From the NCBI GenBank assembly GCA_037447655.1, contig JBBHKE010003003.1, positions 64,001-124,000 on the forward strand: a DNA stretch of 60,000 nt. The letters run 5' to 3'. The notes beneath the pieces are model-generated. The model worked only from the letters and a program-made list of their open reading frames with translations, did not search any database and was not told where the DNA came from. The translations under genes were made by a program, and so were the position numbers. Below are positions 31,340-40,665 of this stretch, in pieces. Numbering within the stretch: position 1 is the first letter of the stretch; every line of letters begins with the position of its first letter. This DNA is from Zygnema cylindricum. Its lineage: Eukaryota; Streptophyta; Zygnematophyceae; Zygnematales; Zygnemataceae.

Positions 31340-32902
31340 TGTTGAAATTTAAGTATTTTATAAGTCTAGAGATTGTAAAATAAAAGCCAAAACAATGACA
31401 GCTTGCCTCTAACTCTTCACTCAAGTGCCCACACTTATCGCAGTCATTGAAGACTTGAGGAGGAGTTAGATCCATGGCTGCCTAGGCTGTCCAAAGAGGA
31501 CAGGAAAGCAAATCTCGATAGAGTAAACTAAAATATTTGACAGATCCGGGATTTGATCCAACTACCTGCCGCCCGTCAAATTAGCCGGTAGCCTTAACCT
31601 ATAAGTCTAGGATTAATGATATGATATATTAGGTTTGCTAAATATTTATTATGTTACAAGTAGACTAGTTCATTTAACGAGATATAGATACGTAAGTTGA
31701 TATTTGAGTATTTTCTAGGTCTGTGTTAGGATAGAAAAAGAGATGAGGCGGTCTGCCTCTAACTCACCTATCCAAGCCCCCACACTTGTTGTAGTCACTG
31801 AAGGCTGGATAGGGAGCTAGAGCCATGGGTGCCTAGGCTCTCTTAAGAAGACAGGGGGTGAATTAGGTAGACTTACCAAAAGTTAGTTGTCGGACGCAAG
31901 AATTGATCCTGGTACCTGCCGTCCGTCAACCGGCATTAGCCGTTAGCTCTAGCCGTTAAGTCTAGGAATGATATTACGATATATAGGGTTTGATAAATAT
32001 ATAAATCTTTATATGTAGATAAATCCGTTTAACGGCTTATAGATACTTTGTACATAGATACAGTTTGATTCAGTACGAAGTACGGTATGTGGACAGAACG
32101 GATTACGCGCATTTGTTTCGATAGCGAAACAAATACCGCGCATTTGTTTCGATAGCGAAACGAATACCGCGCGACAAATTTCAGCGGCTAGGATTATAGC
32201 CGGTTTTGATCGGACGGCCGCGATAGGCGCCGCGATCACGGAAATGTACTTTTGGCGTTTTACAATCTTTGCCACGTCAGATAACACGTGGCGTAATAAC
32301 ATTGGATTACGGGAATTCCGGAGATTACAGGAACTAATCCTGATTTGACACGTGTCGACATTTTTGCCATGTCGTACAATGGCCGTACAGAAAGTACACC
32401 GGCATCTGTACTTTTCTGTACGACACAGTAATTTGATTGGTGCCGTACTTCAGTAGATAGAGTTTAGAGAGGGAATAGGACTTAGAAAATTTTGGGTAGG
32501 CAGCTGCCTCTCCCAGAGAGCACCATGTATAAACGGCAAACTTTGGGCAGCCATAACTATCAATTTACTTGACCATTTACAGTGATTCTTTTTGCTGCGG
32601 ACTCAGGGGAGTCCAGGCTACACAGGGGTGTAGTCGGTCAGAGTTTTTGTCTGCCAGGGTGGCTGTATTTCTAAGGGAAAGTCAAAGTGGGTGAATGTGT
32701 CCAAATCTCATATTCTAACTTTGCATTCTGTGGTGGAACTGAGCACACAGAAAGTGTTATTTCACAAGGGTGAAGCTATAATGGGTCTGTGATTGTTAAG
32801 GGGTCAGTCATCTGGATTTAAATCAACTTTGAGTCGGCACTATCTAGATAAACTTATGTTGGATCTGCAACTTCAGTGGGCAATGGAGCACAGAAAGTTT
32901 CA
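31340..32902 (+). repeat. Chimeric 3' LTR region
   Basis: Bases 31340-31696 match the first 350 or so bases of the 5' LTR. At about 31697 the sequence restarts with TGATATTTGAGTATTTTC, a second, near-complete LTR of a related type (to 32902, ending AAGTTTCA). So the 3' end is one LTR start joined to a different LTR. The palindrome ATTTGTTTCGATAGCGAAAC is duplicated in tandem here (about 32107-32167). Confidence 0.82.
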
Positions 32903-32907
32903 GTTTA

Positions 32908-33703
32908 CCTACCAAATTTTCTAAGTCCTAAATCCCTCTCTAAACCCCATACTACTAAAGTACGGACCAACAAGATTATTGTATGGTACAAAAAAGTACA
33001 GGTGTCGATGTACTTTATGTACGGCCATTGTATTGCATGGCCAAAATGTCGAAGTCTGCCACATCTGGGTTCGTTCCCGTATTCTCAGGAGATGACAAAG
33101 GCCAATGTGATTCTGCCACGTGTCATTTGACGTGGCGATGACCGAAAATCGCCAAAGCGTCCATTCTGCGATCCCGAAATCTATTGCGGCCGTTCGATCT
33201 AGATCGGCAATTAATTATAGCCGTCGAAATTAATTGCGTGGTATTTGTTTTGCGGTCGAAACAAATGCGCGATATTCATTTCGTTAAGTAACGTACGCCG
33301 TACTATACCAAAACTGTGTCTATGTCTGAAAAATTGTTCGCGCCGTAAAAAGAACTTGTTTACCTCAAACAGTTTAAGTAATTATGAAACCCCATATGTA
33401 CTAGCATGAATCTTAGACTAATATGATAAAGCTACCGGCTACAGTTGGACTTGACGGACGGTGGGTACCAGGGTCAAATCCTGGGTCCGTAAAGTATATA
33501 TTGGGAAATCTACCAAAATCTACCACTTGTCTCTCTATCTCTAAGCGACATAGTCAGCCATGGCTCTAGCTTCCTCTTCAACCTTCAGTGACGGCGACAA
33601 GTGTGGGGGCTGAATATAGGAGTTAGAGGCAGACTGCCTAGCCTTGTTTTCTGCATTTTATTTTAGACCTAGAAAATACTAAAAATAACCATTAATTCCT
33701 ACA
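32908..33703 (-). repeat. 5' LTR of the copia element, outer part
   Basis: Near-identical to 21672-22469. It resumes the LTR after the nested element and starts (minus strand) TGTAGGAATTAATGG at 33703. The paired G-box unit is at 33116-33137. Confidence 0.93.
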
Positions 33704-34295
33704 AGAGGGAGAGAGAGAGGGAGAGGGGGAGGGAGAGGGAGAGGGAGAGGGGAAGAGAGGGAGAGGGAGAGGGGGAGGGGGAGGGAGAGGGGGAGGGGGA
33801 GGGGGAGGGAGAGGGAGAGGGAGAGGGAGAGGGAGAGGGAGAGGGAGAGGGAGAGGGAGAGGGAGAAGGAGAGGGAGAGGGAGAGGGAGAGGGAGAGGGA
33901 GAGGGAGAAGGAGAGGGAGAGGGAGAGGGAAAGGGAGAGGGAGAGGGAGAGGGAGAGGGAGAGAGAGAGGGAGAGGGAGAGGGAGAGGGAGAGGGAGAGA
34001 GAGAGGGAGAGGGAGAGGGAGAGGGAGAGGGAGGGAGGGAGAGGGAGGGTTTGGGGAGGGAGAGATGGAGAGAGAGGGATGGAGAGGGAGGGAGAGGGAG
34101 GGAGGGATTAGGAGGGAGGGAGAGGGAGGGAGAGGGAAAGGGAGAGGGAGGGGGAGAGGGAGAGGGAAAGGGCGAGGGTAAGTGGGCGAGGTCGAGTGGG
34201 CGAAGGAGAAGGAAAAGAGAGGGAGAGAGAGAGGGAAACGTTGGAGGTAAGAGGGAGAGAGAGAGGGAAAGGGAGGAGGGGAGAGGGAGAAGGAG
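33704..34295. repeat. GGGAGA microsatellite, right part
   Basis: About 590 bases of (GGGAGA)n and variants, most regular at 33790-34030. It is the original array into which the copia element inserted. An open frame of Gly, Arg and Glu across it is an artefact. Confidence 0.95.
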
Positions 34296-34544
34296 CGAGT
34301 TATACTTCTTTAGCTTCTATCCATTTCATATTTTTTTGAAGTTTAAATAATCTATGAAACAAATAATTTCCTGAAGTGTACATGTCACAAAATTTTAAGG
34401 AAGATAGCCAATCGAAACTAAGATCTAAGCATTCCCTTCGATTGTTTTGACGAAATTGTCATACCAATTGTATCGACATATTCTCGCTTCTTCATCCCAC
34501 CACCTGATGTTCCGAATTTTGAACCTTTTAATTTTATTTTCTTT

Positions 34545-35512
34545 TCATGTTATCCAATTATTATTAAGTGTTACACATCCCATCCGAATGCAAACGTCTA
34601 TTGGTTTATCCCAAAAGTTAAGAACCACTCCATTAGGATGTATTGTTCGATTTAAAAAAACTACTCTCAAGCCTTTATTTAAACACTGGCTGTCTCCCAC
34701 TACATATTCCCTATGTTCACCACATAGAACCCAATAGAAACTTGGTTTTTCTGATGTATCCTCATGTTCTCCTGCTCGTTTTATAATTGCTTCCAATGGT
34801 TTTATAACCAAAGGCTCATATCTCGCGAGAAAAAAACTCGAATTTGCATTCCCATTAGCCGGAAGATCCATGTGAAATTGTTCACTTTGAATAGGAAACG
34901 TTCCCGGTTCCAAATCAAACATGCCCGCGGTTGGATCACGAAACCGCGTAATATCAACATCCGTCCAAAAAATATGATATCCCAATTTTAAAACGCTTAA
35001 AACAACACGAGGTTTTGCACACGTAATCTCGCGGAAACACTTTGTTCCATATCCACAAGCTTTTTCTCTCTCACTTTCTTCGCCGCTTATTTCTAGAACA
35101 TGTTTAAGATATACGGGTAAACCTTGGGCCGACGCAAAATGGTACATTTTTTCATCTAGAGCCGCTACTAAGGGATCTCTTAAACTTATTTGTCGAAGAG
35201 TACAAACAAAATTCATCAACATATCGATATATCCTCTAGAAACCGCCACCAATGTCACCATGTTACGACTATCCGCCACGAGTGGGAGGAGTTCTTCTAA
35301 ATTCAAACCTTCCCGGGGAGAAAAAGCCATGGTCATATCTTTTGTTGTGAGGTAAGGTTTTGGAGAAATAACATTATAGAACCATTTTTGTCTTTCTAAA
35401 TCTTTAAAAGTGTCGGTATTTGAGGTGGCCGAAACGGAAGATGTTGATTTAATGTAGGAAAGTTTTGGGTTACAGACAGAATCTAGTTCTGTAAGGCACA
35501 TTCCTTCACCAT
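34545..35512 (-). CDS. Nucleotide-diphospho-sugar glycosyltransferase (GT77-like, PF03407 type)
   Basis: A DxD glycosyltransferase, expected in the Golgi lumen adding a sugar from a nucleotide-sugar donor to a cell-wall or glycoprotein acceptor. From ATG 35501 there are 318 codons. Visible blocks: CAKPRVVLSVLKLGYHIFWT then DVD (residues 181-183, metal and donor binding), FPIQSEQFHM, SFFLARYEP and QCLNKGLRVVFLNRTIHPNG, and near the end CVTLNNNWIT. No signal anchor is encoded from this ATG. An acceptor TTTAATGCAG at 35513-35516 suggests an upstream exon, and a donor AAG/GTAAAT at 35855/35854 is nearby, but its phase does not fit. So the start is unsettled. The protein stops at the NNWI motif, where relatives usually continue by 10-20 residues. 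Confidence 0.85.
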
Positions 35513-35854
35513 CTGCATTAAAGAGTCACAAACCATTTCTAGTAAATTGACATCAAATTTGCAATTTTACCATTTTTCCTTTTTTTATTTTCTTCTTCTT
35601 TTCTTTTGTCTTTCTAACAGTTTCTTTTGGCTTAAATAACAACATTAAGATAAAGTATAAAAATCAAGAATGTGGAAGGATGGAACCACACATGAAAAAA
35701 AAAAGAGCGAGAGGAACAAAAAACAATATTTTGACTATTTTCCCAAAAACATAAACTAAAAATCAATTTTTCAAGCAAACTCTCTACTCTTTTCCTCTCT
35801 TATGGCTTTTCTTTTACTTCCTTTCATTAAAAAATGATAATGAACAATATTTAC

Positions 35855-36094
35855 CTTGTTAGTCGTCGCAAGGCTCCGAAATCCATGGCTTCCTCGTAGG
35901 ACACCCTCTCTCAACCACTTCATCCATAATTCTATCTCCCTTCTTCGAATTCCCACCACTTCCAATTCCTTCTTTCTTTGTACACGAGCTTTTACCAAAG
36001 CAAAGTTTTTCTCTTTAATCGAGAACCATTCCTCCTCTTTTTCCTCCTCCTCCCCACTCCCACCCTCGACTTCAAATGTCGAGTCGACCCACAA
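35855..36094 (-). other. Possible 5' exon or leader of the glycosyltransferase gene
   Basis: A highly charged open segment (GGSGEEEEKEEEWFSIKEKN, later RRREIELWMKWLREGV) ends in a good donor AAG/GTAAAT. Spliced to the acceptor at 35516-35513 it would run out of frame into a stop. It may therefore be a transcribed leader, or the true junction may differ. Confidence 0.35.
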
Positions 36095-36097
36095 ATG

Positions 36098-36560
36098 ACA
36101 GCTGTCCCTCTATCTATCACCTCTCTTTTTGACGTTACTAGGGCTACATGGGCAAGCCACGTGTCAAGCTCGGATCTTCTCGCCGGAAATGGTGGCATTG
36201 ACCCAGAGTACAAAATGTGACCTTTGTCCCAAAGCCAAGCTCCAGCGCCCCCAGATGTCTCTAACCGACCAAAAGCTTCCACGTGGCGACTTAGGATACT
36301 ATCCGACAAAATAGAATCCTGCTCAGATGAAGGTTGTACAGAAAAGACAGGTGGCAGCTGGGTAATGGCGTACCGAGGCCACGTCATCAAAAACCCGTTT
36401 TAGGAGAATTTTCGGGAAGCTTCCTCGAGGAGACCTCGAAGCGCCGTTTGGTTTATAATTGCCACGTCAACATTGATGATCATGAAGAATGCTGACGTGG
36501 CTGACAGAACTCGGGCGATAGTAGAGTGGAAAATAGGAGATCCATAGCCGTCGGGAACTC
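36098..36560 (-). promoter_or_regulatory. G-box / bZIP-site cluster upstream of the glycosyltransferase
   Basis: Five ACGT-core sites: CACGTG at 36158 and 36280, CACGTCA at 36380, GCCACGTCAA at 36461-36470 and TGACGTGGC at 36494-36502. The last two form a perfect inverted repeat (GCCACGTCA ... TGACGTGGC). Plant bZIP factors bind such sites in stress and abscisic acid responses. Use here is inferred from density. Confidence 0.55.
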
Positions 36561-37038
36561 CGGGTTCGAACGTAAAATCGACCTCAAAATCTTGCTGGAC
36601 CCTTTTTGGGAATTGGGTTTTTAAATTTAAAAAAAGAGAAATGGTTTCCCAAAAGGAAAATTTGAGGAGGAGGATCTAATTGGAGGAGAGAGGTAACGGT
36701 TCTATGCAAATGTTTTGCGTGCAAAGTTCCGTTACTTTTTGTTAATGGAGGAAGGAGGAAAACAAAGAGGGAGAGAGAGAGAGAGAGGTTTGGAAAAAAA
36801 GCTGTTTTAATTATTACTTGGATCACTTTCTAAAGTTTTTAGAAGGAAGAGGAAAAAGAGAGAGAAAAAAAAAATGAGGGACTAGGAAGGAGAGGGAATC
36901 TTCATAATAAAACAAAACTATTTAAATTGACCTGAATTTTCTATAGCATGTGATTCTGTTTATCGTCTTTTTGATTTTTAGGGTTTTTCTGCAAATGCAA
37001 AAGAAAAAAACAGTTAGGGTTAAGTTAGTTTCGACTTA
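36561..37038. other. Intergenic, nothing recognised
   Basis: A short GA-rich run (36760-36785) and A-rich stretches only. Confidence 0.6.
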
Positions 37039-37833
37039 TAGTACTTAGGGTATGTCCCCATGTACTTGTAACTTACCGAACTTACTTTGTATTTTAGTGC
37101 GGATCCGTCGAACCCGGTTTTCAAGTGTCCCTATGTTTGTAAGGACGAAACCGTAACTTACGCTTGTGACGATTGTATACGTCGACAATACCTGTGACGG
37201 TTGTCAACGTCTACAACATGTGGTCGCACGTTATTTTTTGGAGCTGCTTGTGACGTCGCATGTCTTACCATGACATTGTAGATGTACCGCCTTCCAGCCT
37301 GTGCCGTTTCACAGTTGAAGACTAGGCGCTTTGCCTTTGCGTCTCCTGTCCGGTCGACGTGAAATGGCATTGGAAGTTGAAGACCCCTTGCAAAAAAGAA
37401 ATCCAAACTGGACGAAAACGGCAAAACCAAACAAATTGTGTACTTTTCTTCGTCGTATTCGAACGCAAACGGACAAAACATAGCGAATTCTGTACTTTTT
37501 TTGTCCTTGGAAAATCGTATGATTTTTTTTGAAAATTACGGCACGTGCGAATATATATGTTCCTATTTGTTTATCGAATATACCTAGTTTGAAAACACAT
37601 CGCGCATGTGTTTTAAACGAAGGTTGAAGATGATGTTTTTTGTCGTGGAATTGGGTCGAAAAACACAAGACAAATTTTCATACATCCTAAATTCGAGGAT
37701 GACGCAAATTGTACTCTACAAATTTGCGATTCCTTCGTACGGTTGCAACTTAGGCAGTACGTCGCTAAGTTTTACAGGAAAACGACAGAAAAAAACCCTT
37801 ACCTATGCACATGGGGACATACCCTTAGTACTT
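37039..37833. mobile_element. TIR element of 779 bp with 8-bp target duplication
   Basis: Inverted ends AGGGTATGTCCCCATGT (37047-37063) and ACATGGGGACATACCCT (37809-37825; perfect within the core) are flanked by TAGTACTT at 37039-37046 and 37826-37833. No transposase is seen; internal open frames are short. The 8-bp duplication and AGGG ends suggest a hAT-type non-autonomous element. Confidence 0.85.
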
Positions 37834-38480
37834 AGGTCCTAGTACTTAACCATTTCAAAATTTTGAATAAAGTGAAACAATGAAATTTTACTATTTTAGG
37901 GTTGGTCGGTTCCTTCCTAAATTTTCTCAGGCTTTTCCTTTGTGACAAGACCAGTACTGTACACCGCAAATCGTTATTATTGTCAATAGCTCTAATTTGG
38001 GTTCTTAAAATTTTGACTTTTTTTTTCAAATAGGATACATGATTTTAATTTTTCCTTGACGTTAATTAAGGTACCATACAAAAAAGCGTAAATCTCAAAA
38101 GTACAATAAAATATTAATAGTGTGGTGTAAGGTCGATGCCAGACCGTACATAAATGAACCTTTTCAAGTGAAAATTTACAAAAAATGAATTAAATCAGAC
38201 GCGCATGCATAGGAACGTGCGCTCAAAAAAACGGGATTAGTCTGACACGTAAATTATTATGGCATGTACGGATATTTTAGATTCGCGACGGCGTACGATT
38301 TCTAATATTTTATACGGATACATATATTAATGTACATAATCGTACAGCTAATATTCCATTTTTGTTGTTCCCGAATTAGCATTGATGTCGAAATTAGAAT
38401 ACACATTTTTTATTTAAAAATTTCAAATTCTTAATTAGCATCAAGTACGGTAAATTTTCTTAAACACTATTTAGACTTTG
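37834..38480. other. Intergenic, nothing recognised except a TIR-like word
   Basis: The word GTACACCGCAAATCGTTATT near 37960-37980 matches the inverted-repeat end family. The rest is AT-rich without features. Confidence 0.55.
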
Positions 38481-38546
38481 ACACTAATAACGATTCGCGG
38501 TGTACTGTACTGTACTTTATAGTACACCGTGAATCGTTATTAGTGT
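38481..38546. repeat. 26-bp near-perfect palindrome
   Basis: Arm ACACTAATAACGATTCGCGG (plus TGTACT, 38481-38506) pairs with AGTACACCGTGAATCGTTAT (plus TAGTGT, 38521-38546) with one mismatch and a 14-base GTACTGTAC-rich loop. The same arm sequence recurs singly at about 4657, 15749, 15940, 18262, 37960, 38733 and 39507. Confidence 0.85.
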
Positions 38547-38550
38547 TAAT

Positions 38551-39705
38551 ATTTTTTTCGTCTCTTTAAACATCTTTTCTCCGTACACGCATGTTAGTTT
38601 TTAGATCTGACGGTGGCGATTGAAAGGTAAGATTCTCAGCTTCCGATTGGCGGTTTCAAATTGGAAATTGGACAAGTGTGTACGGAGATTTTTTTTTTTT
38701 TAATGGCGAAAAAATTATTTACACTAATAGCGATACACGGTGTACAATATAGATTCTCGCCGATACGCGACGAGAATCGAGCCGAAGGGCGATTAAAAAA
38801 TTGGAGAAGAGCTCGGTTTCGTTCACAAATTTGAAATGTCCAAGTTACAAAACCGGCACTCGTTTTCAACCACTTCCACAGGTCGCAATCGGGTACCCAA
38901 TCCGTATCCGACCAGTACCCGGCCGGCCGCGTCGGATCTGGAACAGATTCTAGTGCCAAATTTTGGAGGCCGGCCGGATTCGGGCGGGTGATTCACAAAA
39001 AAAACAAAAAATCGGGTACGGTCAGGTAAGCAAAAAACGAAAAAAAATGAAGGTTTTTGTATTGTCCATACTATCCAACTTATTATGTTTTGTACTCTTG
39101 GTATCGTGGAAGGTAAGAGGGAGATGTACCATTAATTTTGTACATATTCGGGAACAAGCGGGTACCGGTAGTCGCGAGAAATCGAGTTTTGATTAACTTT
39201 TTTTTTCGTAAACCTGTATCCGGTACCGGGTAACAATTTAGGAGCGTGACATAACCCGGTCGGGTATCGGGTGTTCAATTCTTGAAAAAAAAAAATTGTC
39301 GGTTTCGAGTATCTAAAATTTTGACTTTTGCGACCTCTGACAAGATGCGTAAAGATTCTCCCCGACACGCGACGAGAATCGAACCGAAGGGCGAACCAAA
39401 AATCGGAGAAGAGCTTGATTTAGTCCACAAATTGAAATGTTGAAGTAACAAAACGGGGACTCGTTTTCAACCACTCGAAAGAACAGATGCAATTTGTGAG
39501 GTACACGACTGTACACCGTGTATCGCTATGTGTTAATAATTTTTACGCCACTTAAAACATTTGTTCTCCATACAATTTTGTCCGATTTTCAATTTATGAC
39601 CATCGATCGGTAGTTGAGAATCTTACCTTTCAATCGCAACCGTCAGATCTAAAAACCAACGTGTGTGTTCGGAGAAATGATGTCTAAAGAGACGAAAAAA
39701 ATCAT
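38551..39705. mobile_element. Long-TIR (about 200 bp) element with an Ac/Ds-like core
   Basis: The left arm 38551-38757 and right arm 39507-39705 are inverted copies. They begin ATTTTTTTCGTCTCTTTA, share TTTTTAGATCTGACGG, GATTGAAAGGTAAGATTCTC and, innermost, AGCGATACACGGTGTAC. The middle contains a copy of the 15.4-16.3 kb Ac/Ds-like element (38870-39345: GGTCGCAA ends, GGGTACGGTCAGG words). Long TIRs recall Mutator-like or foldback elements. No transposase and no clear target duplication were seen. Confidence 0.75.
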
Positions 39706-40665
39706 TAAGGGGCTGTCCCCATGTATTAAAGTGTCAACTTTTCTTTGTCGTTTTCCCCTAAAATTCAGGGAACTTTGAGAAAAAAATCGGCCGTACGAGA
39801 AAATCATTTTTACCAAAGTACAGTGAACGTCAAATCGATACTTTAAATATGCTGCATGTTTGTCGTCATGTGAACGCATTTTGGCGTTTTCCTCTTTTCG
39901 ACCCTTGGGCAAGAGAATCCAGCCCATCAAAAAACTTCATCAAAAATCACCTCGAGAAGCTGTTTTTAGTTCAAGTATCGCCCAAACAAAAAATGAAAAA
40001 TAACCCATGCACGCGCCACACGAGTAGGAAAATTTTAGGACGAGGGAAAGTACTCGCTATTTTTCTCGTTGCTTGTCACGCGCATGTACGGAGAATACGA
40101 GCGTGTATGGAAAAAAATCTGCAAGGGTCTCGGACCGACACTGTCATTCATGGGTCCTTTGCATAATTTTGCGCCGTCGTCGCCTCTTCCCTCTCCCTCT
40201 CACACTATCGCTTTTATTTCACTCTTTTTAAACCAAGGCACTACTATACTGGAATGAAATGGAAGATATTTGAAAAATAATTATTTTGACTACATTTACG
40301 TATATTTATATGGCAAGTCGAGTAAGGAAAGTCGAAAAAAACGAAATCTGGTAGCCATGGCGGAAAGTTCTTGAATCTGTGACGTCGACGTTGTCACAAG
40401 TGAGCATGGCATCACAATGTCACAAACTCTAAACATCTACAATGTCACAAAATTACAAAAATCTAGACCTCTACAAATGTGTTTTTGTTGGCGTCACCAA
40501 TTTCGTAGTCGTCTTCAACCTTCACAAAGTTGTAGTCTACAACCGTCACATGTCAAAGTTCCAATTTCATTTTCACATATTGGGACACTCTTCAAAGTAG
40601 TACGAAGAATCTTCACTACAGTTTAAAATACTTTGTCGAAGTACCTATTACATGGGGCATGTGTA
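39706..40665. mobile_element. Possible diverged relative of the 37047-37825 element
   Basis: The left end GGCTGTCCCCATGTATTA (39713-39730) and the inverted right end TATTACATGGGGCATGTG (40647-40664) are similar in inverse. The sequence after the left end (TTGTCGTTTTCC, CTAAAATTCAG) resembles the inverted right end of the 37 kb element. Ends are imperfect and no duplication was found. No gene is seen in it. Confidence 0.45.

Larger units (their letters stand above)
28270..32902 (+). mobile_element. Non-autonomous Gag-only LTR retrotransposon (TR-GAG type)
   Basis: A 4633-bp plus-strand insertion in the copia 5' LTR, flanked by GTCTA (28265-28269) and GTTTA (32903-32907). It has a 5' LTR (28270-29436), a primer-binding site, one long decayed Gag frame (29491-31257), a polypurine tract (31328-31339) and a 3' LTR region (31340-32902). 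No protease, integrase or RT is present. Its Gag and LTRs resemble those of the surrounding copia, so a related autonomous copia could have mobilised it. Confidence 0.88.
21415..33703 (-). mobile_element. Ty1/copia retrotransposon, minus strand, with two nested insertions
   Basis: The 3' LTR is 21415-22469 (1055 bp). The 5' LTR is split into 28012-28269 and 32908-33703 (1054 bp together). The target duplication AGAGG is at 21410-21414 and 33704-33708, inside a GGGAGA microsatellite. The order gag, protease, integrase, RT, RNase H fits copia. After removing the solo LTR and the Gag-only element with their duplications, the element is about 6.48 kb. Coding regions carry stops and frameshifts, so it is inactive. 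Confidence 0.93.

Noticed and set aside
33460-33495. tRNA T-arm-like GGGTCAAATCCTGG in the LTRs
   Set aside because: No acceptor, D or anticodon arms surround it. It recurs as part of each LTR.
34051-34350. Gly-Arg-Glu-rich open frame
   Set aside because: It is the GGGAGA microsatellite read as protein.
35992-36390. 132-codon minus-strand frame upstream of the glycosyltransferase
   Set aside because: It lacks an ATG at its start and any family motif, and it overlaps the G-box cluster, so it is more likely promoter.
37158-37842. Open frames inside the 37047-37825 TIR element
   Set aside because: They are short, overlap on both strands and contain no transposase motif.
39849-40166. 105-codon plus-strand frame
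   Set aside because: No motif is recognised and it lies within a probable non-autonomous element.
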